Of a DNA stretch of 64,000 nucleotides, positions 49,569-57,848 are shown piece after piece; position 1 is the first letter of the stretch; every line of letters starts with the position of its first letter. The DNA is from Deltaproteobacteria bacterium (GTDB lineage: Bacteria; Desulfobacterota; Binatia; HRBIN30; CADEER01): assembly GCA_029262455.1 (NCBI GenBank), contig JAJCZJ010000044.1, positions 1-64,000 of the forward strand, written 5' to 3'. The notes under the pieces were generated by a model. It did not search any database and had not been told where the DNA came from. It worked only from the letters and a program-made list of their open reading frames with translations. The position numbers and the translations under genes were made by a program.

Positions 49569-49854
49569 ATGGACGGCAACAGCAACGGCGTCAAAATCGA
49601 TCAACCCAAAGAAGCGGCCCTCGAGATCGCTCTTGCGCCCTAATATAAACCCAAAAATCCCCCGCACTGGTTCAGCAATATCGCGGGCAGCTGCAGCCTG
49701 GGCCCCCTGGAGCCCGATCTGCGGCATCTGTGGCCATCTACAGACAACGAGCCGGAAGCCGGAACACCCATTCGGCCCGTCCCCAGAACAATCAGGTCGC
49801 ACGCCGCTGCGGAACGCGTTGCTAATGCTTTCCGAAGAGTTGTAGATTGGGCTG
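49569..49854 (+). other. Region upstream of the double-rSAM gene with broken coding character
   Basis: An ATG at 49569 gives a 24-residue frame (MDGNSNGVKIDQPKEAALEI...) ending in TAA at 49641. The same frame continues after the stop with high third-position GC, including 'NPPHWFSNIAGSCSLGPLE'. A second frame, the one used by the next gene, then contains 'SPICGICGH' and reaches a TAG at 49843, twelve bases before the GTG start. This could be a small peptide gene, a decayed 5' part of the next gene that once carried its first Cys motif, or chance. I see no Shine-Dalgarno for the ATG. Confidence 0.35.
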
Positions 49855-51834
49855 GTGAAAGAGGCGAAACTGACAGTCTTTCCGGACTCCCTGGAGTACC
49901 GGTTTGCCGACCCCGGATGGCAACGATCCAGCCGGCCCGCTCCGCTCGATCAATTGCTCGCGCAAGCGCGCGCGCTTGACCCAAAACAGTGTCAGCGCCT
50001 GACGATTTCGGGCGGCTCGCCACTCAGCCATCCGAACTTCGTCGATATCGCCATGGAGTGTCGCAACCTCGGCTTCAACCGGGTCGCTCTCCAGACTGAC
50101 GGCGCGCCACTGGCCCGTCGCGGCGCGATATCTCTGCTGCGCAAGCTCGGCTTCAGCGAATTGTTCATCGTTGTCGGAGGCTTGCACGAGGCGACCAACG
50201 AGGCGGTGATGCGCGACGAGGGTACCACCCGCGCCTCACTCGAAGGGTTGGGACGTGCCCTCTCACAGGACGCTGCATCGGGCCTCAAGGTCTACCTCGT
50301 CGCCCCGCTCCTGAAGACCAACCTCGAAGACCTCGACCCGCTCGTCGATTGGGCGATTGGCCTCGGCCGGCTCAACGGCTTTCTTCTGTCGCTCCCCGAA
50401 GTCGAACGCGTCGCCCCCGAACACAGAGACGCCCTACTGCCGTACTCGATGCAGGCCGAAGTTGCCTCACGGCTGTTCCGCAAATGCCAAGGGCACAACG
50501 TAGAGTACGGCTTTACGAGCAAACGCGGTATCCTGCCCTGCGCGGCAGGCGATGCGCTCGAACACTTCGCTACGGTATTCTTCGACCGCTCTCAGTTTCT
50601 CAAGCACGCGGCCGACCAAGACTCGTTCGGTCGCACCGATGCGTGCAACGACTGCTCGCTGCTGCACAGCTGCCCGGGGATCGAGAAGGACTATCTCGCA
50701 CACTTCGGTGCTGGCGAGATCGCACCGGTGCCGCTCGAGACATCGATGGGCTGGAAGCTTCGACGCATCAACAAGCTCGAGGATTTCGAGTACCGCAACA
50801 TCTCCCCGTTCAAGAACGAGTCGGCGGTCAATCCACGCGGACTGATCCGCATCAATGGTCATTGCAACATGTCGTGTTCGTTTTGCTTCGTCGACCGCAC
50901 CGCGCCAGACTTCGAAGCCGATCAGATGCAATCCGAAATCCAGCAGATGGCCGAAGCCGGCACCAAGCATCTAGTGCTCTCCGGCGGCGAGCCTACGCTC
51001 CACCCCGACCTCGCCGGCTTGATTCGCTTCGCCAAGTCGCTCAATGCGTTCGAAGTCATCGAGATGCAGTCGAACGGCGTCAAGTGCGCCGACCTCGAAT
51101 ACGCGCGCGAGCTCGTCGATGCAGGACTGCAGAAGGTCACGTTCTCGCTCCACAGCATCGACCCAGCGCATTCGGATGAGATCACACGACTGCCCAACGC
51201 CTTTGGCAAGACGATGCAGGCGATCCACAACTTCCGCGAGCTCGGCATCTTGACGCAGATCGCTCACGTCCTAACGAAATCAAACTACGCGGAGCTGCCC
51301 GAAACGGTTCGCTTCTTGCGCGAAGAGTTCCCCGCTGACGGCGGTCACCTATCGATCTGTCTCGCAATCGCACAAGGCATCAGTGACCTGGTTTTCGAAT
51401 GGGTCATTCCAACATTCAGCGAAATCAAGCCCTACGTTTCCAACGCCCTCGACTACTGCCTCGATACCGGTGTCGGCTTTGGCGGGATGATCGGACAAGG
51501 CGGATACCCTCCGTGCATGCTCGACGGAGAGATCCGCTATTACGACAACGTCCTCGACAAGGTCTTCAAGAGCAATGACTCTGGAGATCAATTCTACAAA
51601 GCAGAAAAGTGCAAGGAGTGCTCGTTCGATCCGTACTGCCTGGGCCCGCGCCGATCCTACGTCGAGCACTACGGCGAGGACGAGATCAAGCCGTTCACGC
51701 GGCAAATCGCCGCGAAACATGGCGCCGCTCCCGGCGCCGCGGCCGACAGTTCTGCCGAAGCCGCAATGAGCGCGGTCGCCCAGAAGGCAGCGGTTCAGCC
51801 GGCCGCTCAACGAAACCAGCGCACTCCGAAATAG
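49855..51834 (+). CDS. Double radical SAM protein, first domain lacking the cluster motif
   Basis: A 659-residue protein. Residues 1-290 follow an rSAM barrel from the second strand on: 'RLTISGGSPLSHPNFVDIAM', 'VALQTDGAPLARRG', then 'CNDCSLLHSCPG' near 263-275, but no CX3CX2C precedes them. Residues 330-640 are a complete rSAM domain: 'GHCNMSCSFCFVDR', 'LVLSGGEPTLHPDLAGLIRF', 'EMQSNGVKCADLE', 'FSLHSIDPAHSDEITRLPN' and 'CKECSFDPYCLG'. The first domain may have become a substrate-binding or regulatory unit, or its motif may lie in the broken region just upstream. A Pro/Ala-rich tail closes the protein. The next gene starts 17 bases on. Confidence 0.8.
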   Translation: MKEAKLTVFPDSLEYRFADPGWQRSSRPAPLDQLLAQARALDPKQCQRLTISGGSPLSHPNFVDIAMECRNLGFNRVALQTDGAPLARRGAISLLRKLGFSELFIVVGGLHEATNEAVMRDEGTTRASLEGLGRALSQDAASGLKVYLVAPLLKTNLEDLDPLVDWAIGLGRLNGFLLSLPEVERVAPEHRDALLPYSMQAEVASRLFRKCQGHNVEYGFTSKRGILPCAAGDALEHFATVFFDRSQFLKHAADQDSFGRTDACNDCSLLHSCPGIEKDYLAHFGAGEIAPVPLETSMGWKLRRINKLEDFEYRNISPFKNESAVNPRGLIRINGHCNMSCSFCFVDRTAPDFEADQMQSEIQQMAEAGTKHLVLSGGEPTLHPDLAGLIRFAKSLNAFEVIEMQSNGVKCADLEYARELVDAGLQKVTFSLHSIDPAHSDEITRLPNAFGKTMQAIHNFRELGILTQIAHVLTKSNYAELPETVRFLREEFPADGGHLSICLAIAQGISDLVFEWVIPTFSEIKPYVSNALDYCLDTGVGFGGMIGQGGYPPCMLDGEIRYYDNVLDKVFKSNDSGDQFYKAEKCKECSFDPYCLGPRRSYVEHYGEDEIKPFTRQIAAKHGAAPGAAADSSAEAAMSAVAQKAAVQPAAQRNQRTPK

Positions 51835-51850
51835 GGGCGCCTGCCGTACA

Positions 51851-54847
51851 ATGAGCAGCACACCTGCCAACGGTACTCCCCGCCGCAACCAGCGTTCCTC
51901 GCTGCTCCACGGTGGAGGAGAATGCGGTCTGCGCTGCGTCGTTTGCGACTGCAACTCGGCGGCGTCACCCGCCGACGACGTAGCGCGCGCCCTCCAGGGC
52001 GGCGGTTCGCGCCTGGTCGTGCGCGGACCAACCGAAAGTAGTCCGGGAATCGCCACGATGATTGGACGGGCCCGCGAGGAGGGCTACGCAGAGATCGTCC
52101 TGCGTACCAATGCCATCGACTTCGCAGACGGAGAGGCCGCGAGCAAATTCGCTCACAACGGGGCCGATGCTGTCCTCGTACCGCTATTCTCCCAGATGCA
52201 GGGCGTCCACGACCGCATCACCGGCCGCACCGGGGCCTTGGTCGATGCGCTCACCGGCATCAAAAACCTCGCCCGCAACGGGATGGGGATCGAAATCGAG
52301 ATACCAATTCTTCCGCCGCGGCTACAGAAACTCGAGCAAGTCGTGCGACTGGCACGCGGGTTTGCGCCGGCGCTGCGCGCGGTTCGTTTCTTCGTACCGT
52401 CAACAATGGTCCCCGACGTGGTCGCGCCGCCGCCCTGGAAGACGGCCAGCCCGGGCTTGGCAGAGGCGCTCCTCGCTTGCCGTGAGCTAGAAATCAAAGC
52501 CCGATTGACTGCGGACACCGGCATCCCGCTGTGTGCACTACGCGAATACCCCGACCTCTACGACTCGTACATTCTCAATCCGCGCTCGCGTTCGGCGACG
52601 CGGGGCGGCGCCATTCTCGGAACGGCCTGCAACGGCTGCGCCGTGCGCGCCCAGTGCCCTGGCATGATGCCATCGTACAGACGTGCCAACGGCGAGGCCG
52701 ACATCGTGCCTTACGACCGCAAGCCGAAGCTCATGTACGAGCAGCGGACGACACGGCGGCGCGTATGGACCGACGATCAACGCAGCGCTGCATCGAAGGC
52801 CGAGATTCTGGTGCTGCGGCCAACCGTCAACTGCAACCAAGATTGCACCTTTTGCAGCGCCAACGAGACTTCTGCGAATGTTTGGTCCGATCACGACGAA
52901 ATGCTGCGGGCAATCGCCCGCGGCGCGCGACGCAAGATCATCCGCCTGTCATTTTCCGGCGGCGAACCAACATTGTCCAAACATCTGGTCGAGTACGTCC
53001 ACTGCGCCTCTCGCCTCGGAGTTCCCGAAGTCGAGATCGTCAGCAACGCGGTGTTGCTGGCGAAGCGCGAGCGCACCGACGCCCTCGTCAAAGCCGGACT
53101 GACCCACGCTTTCGTCTCGTTGCACGCGCACGACGAGTCACTCTCGCTCCAGTCGACCCAGAAGGTCGGCGACTTTGGACGCACCGTTCAGGGCGTAAAG
53201 AACCTCCTCGACAACGGCATCAAGACCGCGCTCAACCACGTCATCACAGCGCGCAACTACCCTTATCTGCGCGAGTACGTCGAGTTCGTAAGGCGCGAGT
53301 TCGGCGGTCGGCTCAAGATCTCGTTCGCATTCGTCACGCCGCAGTTCATGGCTCTCGACAACATCGAGGTCATGCCCCGGCTGTCGCATGTCATGCCCTA
53401 TCTGAAGCGGGCGATGTATCGCGCCGTCGAGATCGGACAACCGTTCAGTATCGGATCGCGCCAAGGCATTCCATTTTGCTTCCTCGACGAGTTCCGCGCA
53501 TGGTCGGACGGCTTCGCCCTGTCGAACTCCGCACTCTCCGAAGACGCTCCGCAGAAACAGAAAGCCGATGGGTGCGACGACTGTCGCTTCTCCAACTACT
53601 GCACTGGCTTGTGGCGCCCCTATGTCGCCAAGTACGGACTCGACGAGATTCAGCCCGTGCTTGGTGCGAAGCTGTCGGACCAAGAAGTCAGAACCCTGCG
53701 CGGGGAGGCACTCCCGGAACCCTGGGGCGTCCCGCGATCCTTCGACGAGATCCCGGCTGCGGTACGCGAGCCCGATCTGGAGACCGGTCCTCCCAAAATC
53801 CAGACCGTCGCAGAAGCCGAGCGCCTACCTGAGTTCGTCCCGCATCGCACCCGCCCGTTGAGGATGGCACTCTTCGGTAGCGGCAGACAGGCGCGGCGGC
53901 TCGCGCGCGGCGCGCTCAGCACCGACGGCATCTCGATCGATGCAGTCGCATCACCTCACGCCCCGCAAGCAGATCTCACCGACTTTGGTGGCTGCCCTGC
54001 GTACGCCGATGCCGCCTTGGCCATCGAGGACATGGACGCTGAGGCGGTGATCGTTGCGGCGGCGACGACGGCTCACAACGAGCTCACCCGCCTTGCGATC
54101 GAGCGAGGTGTTCCCGTCCTGGTCGAGAAGCCCTTGACCCCTACCATCGCCGAAGCTGAAGAGCTTCGTGAATTTGCCACAACCAAGGGAGCGCGCGTCG
54201 TCATGGCGCACAACTCCCTGCACGCACCCGGCTTGGGCGAGATGCTCGCCGATCGGATCGACGACGCGGCGGCAACTTATCTGTTGCGACGAACGCCGAG
54301 CAGCTCGGACGGGATGCGCACCTGGAGCCGCTCGTTTCTCTATGAAACCATCTATCACGTCCTCGCGATCACGGGACGCGCCTGCGGCGGTGGCATCGGC
54401 GAGGTCACCCACGCTTCGTACCGCGGCGAAGGGCGCCCGGAGCAACTGCGGATGACGGTCCGCTACGACAAGGGTACAGCAGACGTCACTCTCGACTACA
54501 GTGCCGCCGTTGAGGAAGATCTGCTGACCCTGCGCCAAAAAGCTCAGGCGTCGGATGAGAGTCGCGAGCGAACCTGGCGTCGGCAGGGGCCTACGATCAC
54601 CATCGCAGACCAAACTGGGGTGCGCGAAGTCGAACGCCGCGGCAACGACGTGCAACGAATGCTGGCGAATTTCAGAGACTTCGTACTCGGGGACGCGGAA
54701 CCTGCCGCGACCATCGACGAATCGATCGAGATCATGCGCACCGCGCAAAACGTCGTCGAGGCGTTCGCCGCTGCCGGGGCTCCTTTCAAGCGTGCGACGG
54801 CCCCGAAACACGTCGCCACTCGCCCCGCGCAACAGCCGTTCCAGTAA
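51851..54847 (+). CDS. Trifunctional fusion: radical SAM + radical SAM + Gfo/Idh oxidoreductase
   Basis: A 998-residue protein. Domain 1 has 'GGGECGLRCVVC' (C25, C29, C32) and 'FSQMQGVHDRITGRTG', with a Cys group 'CNGCAVRAQCPG' at its end. Domain 2 has 'TVNCNQDCTFCSANET' near 327-334, 'RLSFSGGEPTLSKHLVEYV', 'VSLHAHDESLSLQSTQKVGD' and 'CDDCRFSNYCTG'. From about 670 a Gfo/Idh/MocA domain follows: 'LRMALFGSGRQARRLARGAL', 'AVIVAAATTAHNELTRLAIE' and 'VLVEKPLTPTIAEAEELREF', with the catalytic E-K-P intact, unlike the 40.7 kb protein. One chain thus offers two radical sites and an NAD(P)-linked redox site. The DUF483 gene starts six bases after its stop. Confidence 0.85.
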   Translation: MSSTPANGTPRRNQRSSLLHGGGECGLRCVVCDCNSAASPADDVARALQGGGSRLVVRGPTESSPGIATMIGRAREEGYAEIVLRTNAIDFADGEAASKFAHNGADAVLVPLFSQMQGVHDRITGRTGALVDALTGIKNLARNGMGIEIEIPILPPRLQKLEQVVRLARGFAPALRAVRFFVPSTMVPDVVAPPPWKTASPGLAEALLACRELEIKARLTADTGIPLCALREYPDLYDSYILNPRSRSATRGGAILGTACNGCAVRAQCPGMMPSYRRANGEADIVPYDRKPKLMYEQRTTRRRVWTDDQRSAASKAEILVLRPTVNCNQDCTFCSANETSANVWSDHDEMLRAIARGARRKIIRLSFSGGEPTLSKHLVEYVHCASRLGVPEVEIVSNAVLLAKRERTDALVKAGLTHAFVSLHAHDESLSLQSTQKVGDFGRTVQGVKNLLDNGIKTALNHVITARNYPYLREYVEFVRREFGGRLKISFAFVTPQFMALDNIEVMPRLSHVMPYLKRAMYRAVEIGQPFSIGSRQGIPFCFLDEFRAWSDGFALSNSALSEDAPQKQKADGCDDCRFSNYCTGLWRPYVAKYGLDEIQPVLGAKLSDQEVRTLRGEALPEPWGVPRSFDEIPAAVREPDLETGPPKIQTVAEAERLPEFVPHRTRPLRMALFGSGRQARRLARGALSTDGISIDAVASPHAPQADLTDFGGCPAYADAALAIEDMDAEAVIVAAATTAHNELTRLAIERGVPVLVEKPLTPTIAEAEELREFATTKGARVVMAHNSLHAPGLGEMLADRIDDAAATYLLRRTPSSSDGMRTWSRSFLYETIYHVLAITGRACGGGIGEVTHASYRGEGRPEQLRMTVRYDKGTADVTLDYSAAVEEDLLTLRQKAQASDESRERTWRRQGPTITIADQTGVREVERRGNDVQRMLANFRDFVLGDAEPAATIDESIEIMRTAQNVVEAFAAAGAPFKRATAPKHVATRPAQQPFQ

Positions 54848-54853
54848 TACCAA

Positions 54854-55564
54854 ATGAGCGACGACGCGATTCGCCGTATCGACGTCGAGTGGGTGGCGAT
54901 CAAGGCGGGCATCAAGCCAGCGAATCGAGTCACCGTCGATCCGGAAAGGGCTGGTGAAGTCGAGGTACGGGCGCAGCGCGAAGGGTTCCACGTAGAACGC
55001 GGCGCACGCGTCATCGAATTCCCGGGGCGGCCGGCATCGGCGATTCTCTATATCTCCCCCGACCCGGAGCGTGCGCGTGAGCTAGTCGCCGCCGAGGCTC
55101 CGCTCCTGCCACCTCGCGGCAACCGGCTACCGGTCGCCGAATCGGTTCCACTGCACGTCCGACTCGGCGGTCTACTCGGGTTTCCTCGGTGCTGCGTGCA
55201 GGAGTTCGCCAACCGGCTACGACGCGGCATTACGACGAGAAGCAGCGGCGGCGACGCCCACGAGGACTTTGTCGCCGCAGAGTGCGCATCAGCTGCTTCG
55301 CAGCGCTATCTCGGCCGGCTCAATGACCTATCGGCGGATCGCCGCCTGAGAATCATCACCTTCTACCCATGCCGCTACGACTGCCCCACTGCCGCAAAGT
55401 ACGCAGCCGCCGTATTCAAGGCAGCGGCCGCTCTCGATCACGCGGCCGCGATTGCGATCCGCGCCTCGATGCTCGGCGAGATGAAAATCGACGTCACCGG
55501 AGGTCGCGGCACCGATGCGGCGGGGAACCAAGAGTCGTTAACCCTCCAGTTCGATGAATATTGA
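54854..55564 (+). CDS. DUF483-like protein
   Basis: A 236-residue protein. The N-terminal 100 residues contain 'VAIKAGIKPANRVTVDPE' and 'SAILYISPDPERARE', matching the 'AGIKP' and 'LYIS' segments that precede DUF483 in the Gfo/Idh fusion at 40.7 kb. The DUF483-like part has 'LLGFPRCCVQEFANR' and 'FYPCRYDCPTAAKYAAA', with paired cysteines at matching places. The function of DUF483 is unknown to me; the Cys pairs could bind metal or a cluster. It follows the rSAM-rSAM-Gfo/Idh gene by six bases. The two loci together therefore link the same three protein types. Confidence 0.75.
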   Translation: MSDDAIRRIDVEWVAIKAGIKPANRVTVDPERAGEVEVRAQREGFHVERGARVIEFPGRPASAILYISPDPERARELVAAEAPLLPPRGNRLPVAESVPLHVRLGGLLGFPRCCVQEFANRLRRGITTRSSGGDAHEDFVAAECASAASQRYLGRLNDLSADRRLRIITFYPCRYDCPTAAKYAAAVFKAAAALDHAAAIAIRASMLGEMKIDVTGGRGTDAAGNQESLTLQFDEY

Positions 55565-55565
55565 T

Positions 55566-55632
55566 TCACCCCTGGCATGGCTGCGGATATCCTCAGAGAA
55601 GCTCTACCTCAGGTTTGTGCAGACAGGGGTGA
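55566..55632. other. Long-loop inverted repeat downstream of the DUF483 gene
   Basis: Perfect 9-base arms TCACCCCTG (55566-55574) and CAGGGGTGA (55624-55632) flank 49 bases that include a small AGAG-AAG-CTCT hairpin. There is no T-run after it. It could be a terminator stem, a structured leader for the next operon or a protein site. Confidence 0.5.
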
Positions 55633-55713
55633 TCCTGCTAGTTCGGTGAAAAAGGGTATGGCATTGTAACGAATCCACCCTCTCAAGCCGCCAAAGCGCG
55701 GCCCTACTTTTCC

Positions 55714-55742
55714 TTGACACGTTACCCTAAAACGTAGTTAGT
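55714..55742 (+). promoter_or_regulatory. Candidate promoter with overlapping ACGTT-N7-AACGT palindrome
   Basis: TTGACA at 55714-55719 is a consensus -35 box. The -10 is weaker (TAGTTA or GTTAGT at about 55735-55742). The inverted repeat ACGTT (55719-55723) and AACGT (55731-55735) lies in the spacer, where a repressor would block polymerase. The next gene is a ROK-type repressor, so autoregulation is plausible. Confidence 0.5.
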
Positions 55743-55749
55743 TCGGACA

Positions 55750-57015
55750 GTGAACGAAGTATTAAGTAAAGGCCGCCCACAGTTGGCGACTCCCCTGCAA
55801 GCCCTGCCCCACGTGCTTGGGGCGTCGGCAATGCGGGCGCAGCATAATCGCCTCATCCTCAATCTCCTGTGGACCGAGCGGGAGATATCGCGGGCCGATC
55901 TATCCAGGCGCACCGGACTCAGCCGCTCGACCGTCTCAGCGATTGTGAATGACCTTCTCAGCACCGGACTGGTCAAAGAGGCATACGCCGGGGCATCCAC
56001 CGGCGGACGCCGACCCATCATGCTCGAGTTCCAAGACGACGCATCCTTTATCGTCGGGATCGAGATAGGCGCGACACACATTTCGTGCGTCTTGACAGAC
56101 TTGCGGTGCAAGGTGAGGGCCAGCTGGTCAGCCAATGCGCCGGTTCGCGACGAGCCCCAGATCGCACTCGACAAAATGGTCGCCGCGGTTCGCTCGGTAC
56201 TGGATGCCGACGGCATCCAGCCGGAACAGCTTCTAGCCATCGGCGTGGCGGTACCGAGTCCGGTCGACAACAGCCGGCCCGGGGAGCTCCTACCGCTCAT
56301 CGTTCCGAAGTGGCAGGGCTACAACATCGCAACGACTCTCGAAGAAAACTTCTCCCGACCTGTGTTCATCGACAACGACGCAAATCTAGGCGCTCTCGCG
56401 GAGCTTTGGTGGGCGGCTGGGCCCGCGGTCAGCAACCTCGTGTATATCAAGGTAGCGACGGGAATTGGTGCGGGCTTGATCATCGACGGCCGTATTTTCC
56501 GCGGCAGCGCCGGGATCGCAGGCGAGATCGGCCACACAGCGATCGACTCGAATGGGCCACCCTGCGGTTGCGGCCTCAACGGATGTCTCACCACGTTTGT
56601 CGGCACGAACTTCCTGCTCCAGCACGCCGCAGAATACGCGCAGGAGCACGGAACGGCTGCACCCAGGACTCTCGACGAGTTCGTGGACGCAGCGCTCGAA
56701 GGTGACCCCCGCGCGGCCGAATTGGTCCGATACACCGGAGAGCGTCTCGGCATCGGTGTCGCAAACATGCTGAACCTTTTAAACCCCGACACGATCATTC
56801 TTGGTGGCGGAATCACACGGGCCGGAGACCTGTTGGTCGATGCCGTGCGCAGCACGATCGAGAAATCGTCCTTGGCGGCTTCGGTATCTAATGCCGACAT
56901 TCGGGTAAGCGCTCTCGATGAGTGGGGAATCGCGGTCGGCGCGGCAACCCTCGTCCTCGAGTCTGCGCTGCAAGCACCGGCACAGTTCTTCGCTGCGCCA
57001 CAAGGAGTCCTATGA
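55750..57015 (+). CDS. ROK-family transcriptional regulator (NagC/XylR type)
   Basis: A 421-residue protein starting at GTG 55750. Residues 25-90 form a winged helix-turn-helix: 'QHNRLILNLLWTEREISRAD' then 'TGLSRSTVSAIVNDLLSTGL'. A ROK sugar-kinase-like domain follows, with 'FIVGIEIGATHISCVL', 'FIDNDANLGALAE' and 'CGCGLNGCLTT'. The last is the zinc motif CxCGxxGC with the usual following Glu replaced by Thr. Such repressors respond to a sugar and control catabolic genes. Its stop overlaps the GH16 start (ATGA), so regulator, hydrolase and transporter form one operon. Confidence 0.9.
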   Translation: MNEVLSKGRPQLATPLQALPHVLGASAMRAQHNRLILNLLWTEREISRADLSRRTGLSRSTVSAIVNDLLSTGLVKEAYAGASTGGRRPIMLEFQDDASFIVGIEIGATHISCVLTDLRCKVRASWSANAPVRDEPQIALDKMVAAVRSVLDADGIQPEQLLAIGVAVPSPVDNSRPGELLPLIVPKWQGYNIATTLEENFSRPVFIDNDANLGALAELWWAAGPAVSNLVYIKVATGIGAGLIIDGRIFRGSAGIAGEIGHTAIDSNGPPCGCGLNGCLTTFVGTNFLLQHAAEYAQEHGTAAPRTLDEFVDAALEGDPRAAELVRYTGERLGIGVANMLNLLNPDTIILGGGITRAGDLLVDAVRSTIEKSSLAASVSNADIRVSALDEWGIAVGAATLVLESALQAPAQFFAAPQGVL

Positions 57016-57848
57016 AAAGCCATGTCCGCTCGATCTGCCGACACGCAATCCACCTTGGCCTGGCCGCACTGCTCGCCAGTTGCGGATCGGATGCGATGAC
57101 CAGCCCGCCTTCGAACTGGGTACTGACCATGGCCGACGAGTTTGACGGCGCCGAAGGCTCCCCACCCAACCCGGCCATCTGGTCTCACGACATCGGCGGC
57201 GACGGTTGGGGGAACCAGCAGCTAGAATACGATACCAACAGCGTCGACAACGTCTCGCACGACGGGCAGGGCAACCTGCGCATCGTCGCCAGGGAAGAAT
57301 CGTTTCGAGGCAACGACTACACGTCCGCCCGCATCAAGACCGAGAACCTTTTCGAACAAAGGTACGGTCGCTTCGAAGCACGGATCAAGCTGCCGGCAGG
57401 CCAGGGGCTTTGGCCGGCGTTCTGGATGCTCGGGGCGGACTTCGATCAAATCGGTTGGCCCGAAACCGGCGAAATCGACATCATGGAGTTTCGCGGCCAG
57501 CAAACCAACAGCATTAGCGGCGCCTTACACGGACCTGGCTACTCGGCCGGCGAGTCGTTCTTCAGCTCCTACCGGCTCCCCGAAGGTGAAACGTTTACGG
57601 ACGACTTCCACGTCTTTGCCGTGGATTGGGATCCCGGACAGATTCGCTACTGGGTGGACTCCGAAGTCTATCAAACACTCACATCCTCACAGATCCGCGA
57701 GCGCGGCAGATGGGTATTCGACCATCCGTTCTTTGTGTTGATCAATCTTGCCGTCGGTGGCGGGTTCGTTGGGCCGGTCGGGCAGAATACTGAGTTCCCT
57801 GCGGAGATGCTGGTCGACTACGTCCGCATTTTCGAGCGCGCTCCGTGA
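57012..57848 (+). CDS. Glycoside hydrolase family 16 endo-beta-glucanase-like lipoprotein
   Basis: A 278-residue protein starting at ATG 57012 behind AAGGAG. 'GLAALLASCGSD' is a lipobox, so the enzyme is probably anchored to a membrane. 'WPETGEIDIMEFRGQ' is the GH16 active site E-[IVL]-D-x2-E with nucleophile and acid/base. 'RIKLPAGQGLWPAFWML' and 'DPGQIRYWVDSEVYQ' complete the beta-jelly-roll. Close GH16 families cleave laminarin-type beta-1,3-glucan or related polymers; which one cannot be told. Its stop overlaps the transporter start (GTGA). Confidence 0.9.
   Translation: MKSHVRSICRHAIHLGLAALLASCGSDAMTSPPSNWVLTMADEFDGAEGSPPNPAIWSHDIGGDGWGNQQLEYDTNSVDNVSHDGQGNLRIVAREESFRGNDYTSARIKTENLFEQRYGRFEARIKLPAGQGLWPAFWMLGADFDQIGWPETGEIDIMEFRGQQTNSISGALHGPGYSAGESFFSSYRLPEGETFTDDFHVFAVDWDPGQIRYWVDSEVYQTLTSSQIRERGRWVFDHPFFVLINLAVGGGFVGPVGQNTEFPAEMLVDYVRIFERAP

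Noticed and set aside
49011-49802. A 263-residue minus-strand frame
   Set aside because: It overlaps the duplicated exported protein and its terminator, and has no start signal or motif of its own.
49633-49845. A 70-residue TTG-start frame with CGICG as a stand-alone RiPP precursor
   Set aside because: A weak start, mixed codon character and the same frame as the downstream gene make a remnant of that gene more likely. It is reported only as a region of broken coding character.
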